Shown: positions 59,266-64,000 of the stretch, one piece after another
Numbering within the stretch: the stretch's first letter is position 1
How the letters are laid out: every line of letters starts with the position of its first letter
Assembly (NCBI GenBank): GCA_003153355.1
Contig: PLYH01000005.1
Span: forward strand, 97,810 to 161,809
Length of the DNA stretch: 64,000 nt
Direction of reading: 5' to 3'
From: Candidatus Peregrinibacteria bacterium
GTDB taxonomy: Bacteria > Patescibacteriota > Gracilibacteria > UBA1369
Made by a program: the position numbers and the translations under genes
Notes under the pieces: generated by a model
The model's input: the letters and a program-made list of their open reading frames with translations, nothing else
Told to the model about the DNA's origin: nothing
Databases searched by the model: none

Positions 59266-59937
59266 TTATACGAAGACCGGCTTTTTGCTTTGAGTGATGT
59301 GCGGTTTTTGCAGATAGAGCGGCTTGGCCAGCTTCAGGGATTTTTTTGATGTCTTGAGAAGTTCTTCCGCGGCGTGCCCAAAAGTTTTGAGTTCTTTTGG
59401 AGTTACAAAACGCGCGGAAATTTTCTGTGCTTTGAAAAGTTTTTTCAGTGCCGCCAGCTCCTGCGGTTTCATTTCCGTGCAAATGTATTTCAATCCTGTT
59501 TTTTTAAAGATGATCGGAAAATTTTTGAGTTCGATGAGTTTTTCCTTTTTGGATTGAGGCAGGGCAAGCGCAATATAATCGCCGCCGCCTTTTACAACAA
59601 CTGCGGTCTTGTTCAAAAACTTTTTACCGATCTGCGTGCGGATGCATTCAAAAACGCCGGAGGTTCTGATCGGGCTGCCCGTGCTCCATGCCAGAGCGTT
59701 CGCAACCGTTACTCCGATGCGGAGGCCCGTGAAAGGGCCCGGCCCGGTAACGACGAAAATTTCTGTGATGTCTTGCCAGCGGTTTTTCGTTTTTTTGAGA
59801 AGAGCCTGAATTGCCGGCAGAATTTTTTCAGCTTCGTCCTTATTGCTGATCCAGGATTTTTCCGCGAGAAGTTTGCCGTTTTTTAAAAGCGCGGCGGACG
59901 TTCGCTGGGTTGCCGAATTGATGGCTACGGTAAGCAT
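59266..59937 (-). CDS. tsaB: tRNA t6A biosynthesis protein TsaB
   Basis: Partner of TsaD in threonylcarbamoyl-adenosine formation at A37 of tRNA. The 223 residues have the ASKHA fold without an active site. The start MLTVAINSATQRTSAALLKN, the family motif VTGPGPFTGLRIGVTVANAL, and the middle region with GDYIALALPQ are all present. The second half is diverged and shorter in motif content, as is normal for TsaB. It forms a leftward pair with rsmI. TsaD and TsaE are not in the window. Confidence 0.92.
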   Translation of the reverse strand: MLTVAINSATQRTSAALLKNGKLLAEKSWISNKDEAEKILPAIQALLKKTKNRWQDITEIFVVTGPGPFTGLRIGVTVANALAWSTGSPIRTSGVFECIRTQIGKKFLNKTAVVVKGGGDYIALALPQSKKEKLIELKNFPIIFKKTGLKYICTEMKPQELAALKKLFKAQKISARFVTPKELKTFGHAAEELLKTSKKSLKLAKPLYLQKPHITQSKKPVFV

Positions 59938-60001
59938 CCGGATCTTTTGAGATTCGGGCGCATTATAAACGATAATGGAATGGCGGCAAATCTCGCCGGT
60001 G

Positions 60002-60310
60002 TTATTGCTGTCCTTTTTTCTTGCGGCGCTGCTCGTTGCGGACGATGTCGATGCGCTTTTTTTGCAAACCGATCACGGTACGCTGGAGATTGTGGATGAG
60101 TTCGTTCAGCTCTTTGAGCGAAGCTTTTTCCGCTTTTTTCATGTACTCCAGCAACTGCCTGCTTGCAGCCGCAAACAGCTTACTATCGCCTTTCGCAAGG
60201 TTCTGCAGTTTTACTTCCAGGCGCATGAAATGCGTTGGGCTTTTTTTCTTTTTGCTCCCGGCGTTTTGTTTATTCCCGCTGGGTTGTTCCTGAGGTATCG
60301 GTTTGAGCAT
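60002..60310 (-). CDS. Small basic coiled-coil protein, 102 aa
   Basis: No family recognised. The chain is strongly basic: a Gln/Ser/Lys-rich start (PQEQPSGNKQNAGSKKKK), then amphipathic helices (FMRLEVKLQNLAKGDSKLFA, SRQLLEYMKKAEKASLKELN) and a final basic helix (QRRKKKGQQ). It could bind nucleic acid. The frame lies between tsaB and the amidase gene on the same strand, with a short gap on each side, and no competing gene is present on the other strand. Treat it as probable. Confidence 0.6.
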   Translation of the reverse strand: MLKPIPQEQPSGNKQNAGSKKKKSPTHFMRLEVKLQNLAKGDSKLFAAASRQLLEYMKKAEKASLKELNELIHNLQRTVIGLQKKRIDIVRNEQRRKKKGQQ

Positions 60311-60355
60311 ATTGTTTTTTATTTTTGTTTTTGGAGTAAGGAGTCGCGTCAGACG

Positions 60356-63300
60356 TCAGTAAAGTTTTTGTACGTCCACTCCCTGATAATAGTATTTGAT
60401 GATATCGAGATAACTTTTTCCGGCCTGAGCCATGCCGAGCGAACCGCATCCGCTTAAACCAACGCCGTGGCCGCTCAGGGTTTTTCCGGCGCAATAAGGA
60501 TCAGGAACACTCACCAGATATGGCGTGTCCGTCCAGCCCCATACTTCTTCGGCGCTGCGGGTCCGTCCGTCATCGGAACTGAAATATGGAGTTTTAATCA
60601 ATTTGCCCAAATAGGTCACGACCTCTCCGGCAGTATCGGCAATGGCTCTTAAGGTGTTTGGAGAATACGCCTCGGAAACAAACCCGACATATTTTTGCGA
60701 CGTTTCCGGATCGTCTGTGAGATTATATGGAGCTCCAGGAAATTTTTGAGCGAGTCTTACATAGAACATGGCGTACGTGCGCGCGACGACAAGAATGGCT
60801 TTAATTTTTTCGTACGGCTGTGAATCTGCTATTTCGCCCGTGCCTTTCAGATAATCTTCAACGGTGAGTTCATTGATGGTCACGAGCTGGTTGTTGTACC
60901 AGTGCGGTTCCAAAACTCCGCGGAACTGATTATATACGATGCTCGGAGCTCCCGATGCGGGACGGCTCCAGTTTTGAATCTGCAAAATAGTACTGCCGTC
61001 CGGAACAAAACGAGGCGGTGCTGAAGCTGGAGATGTTAAATTTTGACCGACTGCCGTTATGACATACTGGTTATTGGCATAACTGACGGCGGCAGTTTGA
61101 TTTGCGTTGAAGCTGGTAAGGATTTTGCCGTTGCTTTCAAGATGGAAAGGTCCGTTACCGGTGATGACCGGGTTGCCCTGAAAACTGAGTCCGATCCTGA
61201 TTTTTGTGGTGACGCTCGCAGGCTGCTGTGTCGTGGCAGGCGGAGGTGTTGGCGACGGTGTCGTTGCTATCGGCTGGCCCGGTGCTGATGGAACAGGCTG
61301 CGTGACAGTTGATGGTTTCGTTACGCGTATGGAATAATTTCTGGCCTGCTGCAAAATATAGTTTGTTCCGATCTTCGGTTTGATCTGGAGCATATAGAAT
61401 CCTTCCTGCGCCGGAACGGTGAGCGTAAATGAAACATGGGCTGTTTCTCCCGGCGCGACCTGGTTTTGCTGCATGGTCGGTCCGGTGATGGCTACGTTCT
61501 TTATATTTTTGATTTCAAAATTAATGCTGTTTTGGCCGGCCTGGTTCCAGATCACTCCGCCGGCATTTTTAATGTCGAACCAGACGGTTTTCTGCTCACC
61601 GGCATTGAATGATGTTTCAACGCTGGTTCCCGCCAAAACGCCCTGATATAATTTTTCATAAACATACACATCGAATTCAGAACCTTTGTTTGTGAACCAT
61701 GAAATTCCTTCAATGAGCGGCGTGTAAAACTCTTTATAAGGTCCGATCTGTTTAGGACCTTTGATCTGGAAAACGATGTGGCCGGTGTCTCCGGGTTTTA
61801 CTTCTTGCTCCTGAAGGTTTCCCAAACGGTTTGAAGGCGTCAGCAAGAGCTTATTGACATGGTCGCGCGGCTCATCTGCTCCCAATGCAAAATGGTTCTG
61901 CCCGTCGCGCTCCCAGGTAATGTTGCCGGTGTTTTTGACGGCGACAGTGACTTGAGCCTGTTCACCGATTTTCAAAAACGGTTTCGGCAAGGTGATGCTT
62001 GCGATTTCATAATCAAAAACCGCAGGTTTCACCATCATCGGCATGCTCAGATATTTTTCTACTTTGGTCTTTCCGTCAATCATCGGGAAAACTTCCAAAG
62101 AGGTAAATCCTCCTTTATAACCCGCCTGGACATTCATTTTAAAGACCGCGCTCTGCCCGGGAGGAATGCTTCTTCCTGTAGAAGCTGAACGCACGACGCC
62201 TTTGTTCAGGAAAAAGTTGTTGGCATTGTCATCGCGGTTCATCGCAAAATAGGTATCCTGATTCCAGGTCGTCTGGCCGGTGTTTTTCAGTGTCATGACA
62301 ATATCCTGCGCCTGGCCGGGATCAAATTCATATAAAGGAATATCCTGGCTTACCTGAAAATCGTTCTGCTGATTCACCGCTAAATTCGCACCGCGATTGA
62401 TGATGGTCGATTTGAATCCGGTCTTGGCAGCCATGCGGATGGCCGGCAGCTGGGCGTAGAGTTTATCGCCGGGGCAGCTGGTGGACATGATGTCGCGGTG
62501 GCCCATGACATTGGGAAGATTCTGTCCGCGGAACATGGATACGCCGGTCGGATCGATGCTGTATTCCTGACTTTTCGCCTTAATCAATGCAACGAGCGAT
62601 TGAATAACGGGTTCCGGAACGTCGTTGTCCTGATAATCTCCAAGCACGGCGATGCCGATGGAACCGATGTTGCCCGGGCCCGCGTGCGCCCCCACGACGC
62701 CGTCGCCTCCGGCGCGTCCCTCGTAAATATTGCCCTGCTGGTCGATGATGTAGTTGTAGCCTATGTCGCCCCAGCCGCGAGAAACGGTATGGAAATAGTA
62801 AATGTCGCGGATGGCTTTCATCGGATCATTCAGATCCGTGGTACTGGCGGTGTGATGAATGATAATTTTGGTGACGCTTGCCGGAAACTGTTCGGGCCAG
62901 GTGTATTGATTGCCCTGAGCATCGGTACTGACCGTCCGGACGATTTTGAGTTCGTCGGCGAATTTGGTCTGGTAATCCGTTGACTCTCCGATCACGAGTG
63001 TCGGAGCCGGGTTGTTTGATTTATAAATGCGGAGGCTTTCATCGGCGCCCCATTCGGCGCGGGAAATAATATGAATACCGGAAAGATTGGTGCTCAGCGC
63101 GACATCATTGGATGTTGTTGAAGCAATGTTCGTGGAAGAGTTCGGAACCGATGCGGCATAGGCCGGGGTGTTCGGATTTGTAAGCGTGCTCGTGATAAGA
63201 CTGCCTTTGCCCTGCTGGATGCTTTGATTGGTGTGAGAGTTGATAAATGTGAACTGGAGATTCTGCACTATCGGAGCCAACTGGCCACCTTCTCCTTCAA

Positions 63301-63706
63301 GAACGACTTTATACTGAAAACTTTTGCTTGGGTTCACAGGAATGAACGCCGTGGGATGAAGAGGATTGGAATCTTCTTTGCCGTCGAGGTCTGGTTCCAG
63401 AATATACCAATCCGACCACTGTGCGCTTTTGCTTAAAGCGCCATCCGCCCCGAGGCTTGATCCGCTTTCTTCATCAAAACGCACAGAGAGCTGAGCCGAA
63501 CTGTTTCCGGGAAGATCCTGATCCCACTTTGCTCCGAGCGCGGTAAAAATCATCGGCGCCATTTTGACCGGAGAGAGGTAGGTTGAAGTTTTCAGCGATG
63601 AAAACGGAATGGAAGAAAGAGTTTGTGCGTTGGCGAGCGGACTGATGATAAGTCCGAATACCAGGACGATGGTTGCAATAATTTTTGTCGTCGTCTTTGA
63701 AGTCAT
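60356..63706 (-). CDS. Exported peptidoglycan amidase (PGRP)-SpoIID/LytB fusion, 1116 aa
   Basis: The ATG at 63706 gives a signal peptide (KIIATIVLVFGLIISPLANA); a GTG two codons earlier is possible. Residues about 55-160 are a beta domain. Residues about 213-430 are an amidase_2/PGRP domain, starting IHIISRAEWGADES. Its Zn ligands are visible: His286 or His287 in KIIIHHTAS, and His405 and Cys413 (numbered from the GTG) in VMGHRDIMSTSCPG. Four or so Ig-like repeats follow (about 450-800), typified by MTLKNTGQTTWNQDTYFAMN and VKNTGNITWERDGQNHFAL. After a Pro/Thr linker, a SpoIID domain fills about 885-1116. It has the catalytic-type Glu in PYEKIKAILVVARTYAM and the GHGVGLSGCGSLGMA end motif. 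In Bacillus, SpoIID cleaves glycans that an amidase has stripped. Here both could be on one chain, probably for division-site cell-wall splitting. Confidence 0.92.
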   Translation of the reverse strand: MTSKTTTKIIATIVLVFGLIISPLANAQTLSSIPFSSLKTSTYLSPVKMAPMIFTALGAKWDQDLPGNSSAQLSVRFDEESGSSLGADGALSKSAQWSDWYILEPDLDGKEDSNPLHPTAFIPVNPSKSFQYKVVLEGEGGQLAPIVQNLQFTFINSHTNQSIQQGKGSLITSTLTNPNTPAYAASVPNSSTNIASTTSNDVALSTNLSGIHIISRAEWGADESLRIYKSNNPAPTLVIGESTDYQTKFADELKIVRTVSTDAQGNQYTWPEQFPASVTKIIIHHTASTTDLNDPMKAIRDIYYFHTVSRGWGDIGYNYIIDQQGNIYEGRAGGDGVVGAHAGPGNIGSIGIAVLGDYQDNDVPEPVIQSLVALIKAKSQEYSIDPTGVSMFRGQNLPNVMGHRDIMSTSCPGDKLYAQLPAIRMAAKTGFKSTIINRGANLAVNQQNDFQVSQDIPLYEFDPGQAQDIVMTLKNTGQTTWNQDTYFAMNRDDNANNFFLNKGVVRSASTGRSIPPGQSAVFKMNVQAGYKGGFTSLEVFPMIDGKTKVEKYLSMPMMVKPAVFDYEIASITLPKPFLKIGEQAQVTVAVKNTGNITWERDGQNHFALGADEPRDHVNKLLLTPSNRLGNLQEQEVKPGDTGHIVFQIKGPKQIGPYKEFYTPLIEGISWFTNKGSEFDVYVYEKLYQGVLAGTSVETSFNAGEQKTVWFDIKNAGGVIWNQAGQNSINFEIKNIKNVAITGPTMQQNQVAPGETAHVSFTLTVPAQEGFYMLQIKPKIGTNYILQQARNYSIRVTKPSTVTQPVPSAPGQPIATTPSPTPPPATTQQPASVTTKIRIGLSFQGNPVITGNGPFHLESNGKILTSFNANQTAAVSYANNQYVITAVGQNLTSPASAPPRFVPDGSTILQIQNWSRPASGAPSIVYNQFRGVLEPHWYNNQLVTINELTVEDYLKGTGEIADSQPYEKIKAILVVARTYAMFYVRLAQKFPGAPYNLTDDPETSQKYVGFVSEAYSPNTLRAIADTAGEVVTYLGKLIKTPYFSSDDGRTRSAEEVWGWTDTPYLVSVPDPYCAGKTLSGHGVGLSGCGSLGMAQAGKSYLDIIKYYYQGVDVQKLY

Positions 63707-63787
63707 GAACACAGAATAATGATTACATTTCTTTATAACTCATGTATCTAGAAATTCTATCATTTTTTGGCGTGACATTCAATGGTT

Positions 63788-63809
63788 TTATGGCTTAGAA
63801 AAGCCATAA
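63788..63809. other. Perfect 9-bp hairpin
   Basis: TTATGGCTT-AGAA-AAGCCATAA, lying between the amidase gene (leftward) and a rightward promoter. No T-run on either side. It shares the ATGGCTT/AAGCCAT core with the tRNA-Gly terminator. Confidence 0.5.
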
Positions 63810-63811
63810 TT

Positions 63812-63840
63812 GTTTACTTAATTTTCAGTTGTGTTATAAT
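63812..63840 (+). promoter_or_regulatory. Rightward promoter near the window end
   Basis: GTTTAC (63812-63817), a 17-base spacer and TATAAT (63835-63840). It would drive whatever begins beyond the right edge. Confidence 0.45.
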
Positions 63841-63880
63841 CATCTTAAGGGGTGAATTGAGCAGTTTGCATTTCAAGACA

Positions 63881-63928
63881 AAAAGAGTATGATGAACCCG
63901 TTTTGGAGGCTTTCCTCCTTACTCTTTT
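63881..63928 (+). other. Structured leader with short open frame
   Basis: A stem AAAAGAGTA / TACTCTTTT encloses GGAGG-CTTT-CCTCC. A second stem GCACTT/AAGTGC lies at 63953-63972. A frame of 19 codons starts at 63889 inside it. It looks like the 5' region of a structured transcript; the rest is outside the window. Confidence 0.35.
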
Positions 63929-64000
63929 CACTTCCGTATTCTTGAGCGCACCGCACTTGTCACGATAAGTGCTCCGCATTTGCGGGGGTTTCATGTAGTA

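Noticed and set aside
59252-59482. N-terminal extension of RsmI
   Set aside because: It reads through the 3' end of tsaB in another frame and lacks homology; the ATG at 59251 begins exactly at the family motif.

Overview
The window looks like the chromosome of a small-genome, Gram-positive-type or monoderm-like bacterium, most likely from the Patescibacteria/CPR radiation and perhaps Peregrinibacteria-like. The support is indirect. There are many lineage-specific hypothetical proteins, three S-layer-homology (SLH) surface proteins, a class D/E-like sortase, pseudopilins, a peptidoglycan amidase-SpoIID fusion, a zinc-ribbon/Gly-rich small protein typical of such genomes, and few Shine-Dalgarno-like sites. 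TGA is a normal stop: several genes end in ATGA overlaps that only make sense with TGA as stop. This argues against the UGA=Gly code of Gracilibacteria/SR1. No rRNA, prophage, transposase or CRISPR array was found.

Layout. 0-6 kb: the N-terminal part of ligA (leftward, cut by the window edge), a type II NADH dehydrogenase, three unrecognised coiled-coil proteins and a sortase. 6-21 kb: mnmA; a long RelA/SpoT enzyme with an added four-helix membrane tail; a DMT permease; an unknown protein with a near-consensus promoter; a HisA-like TIM barrel; ychF; the c-di-AMP pair cdaA-cdaR; a degenerate cupredoxin-like membrane protein; lon. 21-23.4 kb: a CDF transporter with a NifX-like tail, divergent from a nicotinamidase-like plus NUDIX pair.

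23.4-24.6 kb is the most unusual part. This 1.4 kb gap holds three diverged tandem copies of what appears to be a structured RNA on the minus strand. Each copy has a long hairpin whose arms covary, a C(UUCG)G-capped hairpin and a purine-rich tail. A strong promoter (TTGACA-18-TAGAAT with extended -10) sits at its upstream end. I recognise no known RNA family in it.

24.7-33 kb: tRNA-Phe, an SLH beta-propeller protein, a polytopic membrane protein, a FAD-Rieske oxidoreductase, a C39-like peptidase, a flippase and tRNA-Gly. 33-41 kb is an accessory block directly after tRNA-Gly. It contains a DUF3494 (ice-binding-type) SLH protein, a RibD/DHFR-like enzyme, and a copper/metal cluster: CsoR repressor with palindromic operator, CopB-type ATPase, Met-rich and His-rich exported proteins, and a Zn-type CDF. 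Its intergenic regions share a repeated 3'-end element. 41-45 kb: a large SLH protein with 33-residue tandem repeats, then lactate dehydrogenase. 45-56 kb: housekeeping genes (lgt, pnp-rpsO, leuS) and small signalling modules (a membrane PAS protein and a stand-alone cNMP-binding domain). 56-64 kb: three pseudopilins, rsmI-tsaB, and a 1116-residue peptidoglycan amidase/SpoIID fusion.

Shared themes are envelope building (sortase, SLH, Lgt, flippase, amidase/SpoIID, pseudopilins), nucleotide second messengers ((p)ppGpp, c-di-AMP, a cNMP-binding protein), metal homeostasis and RNA/tRNA housekeeping. All assignments come from reading the sequence; no database search was run.
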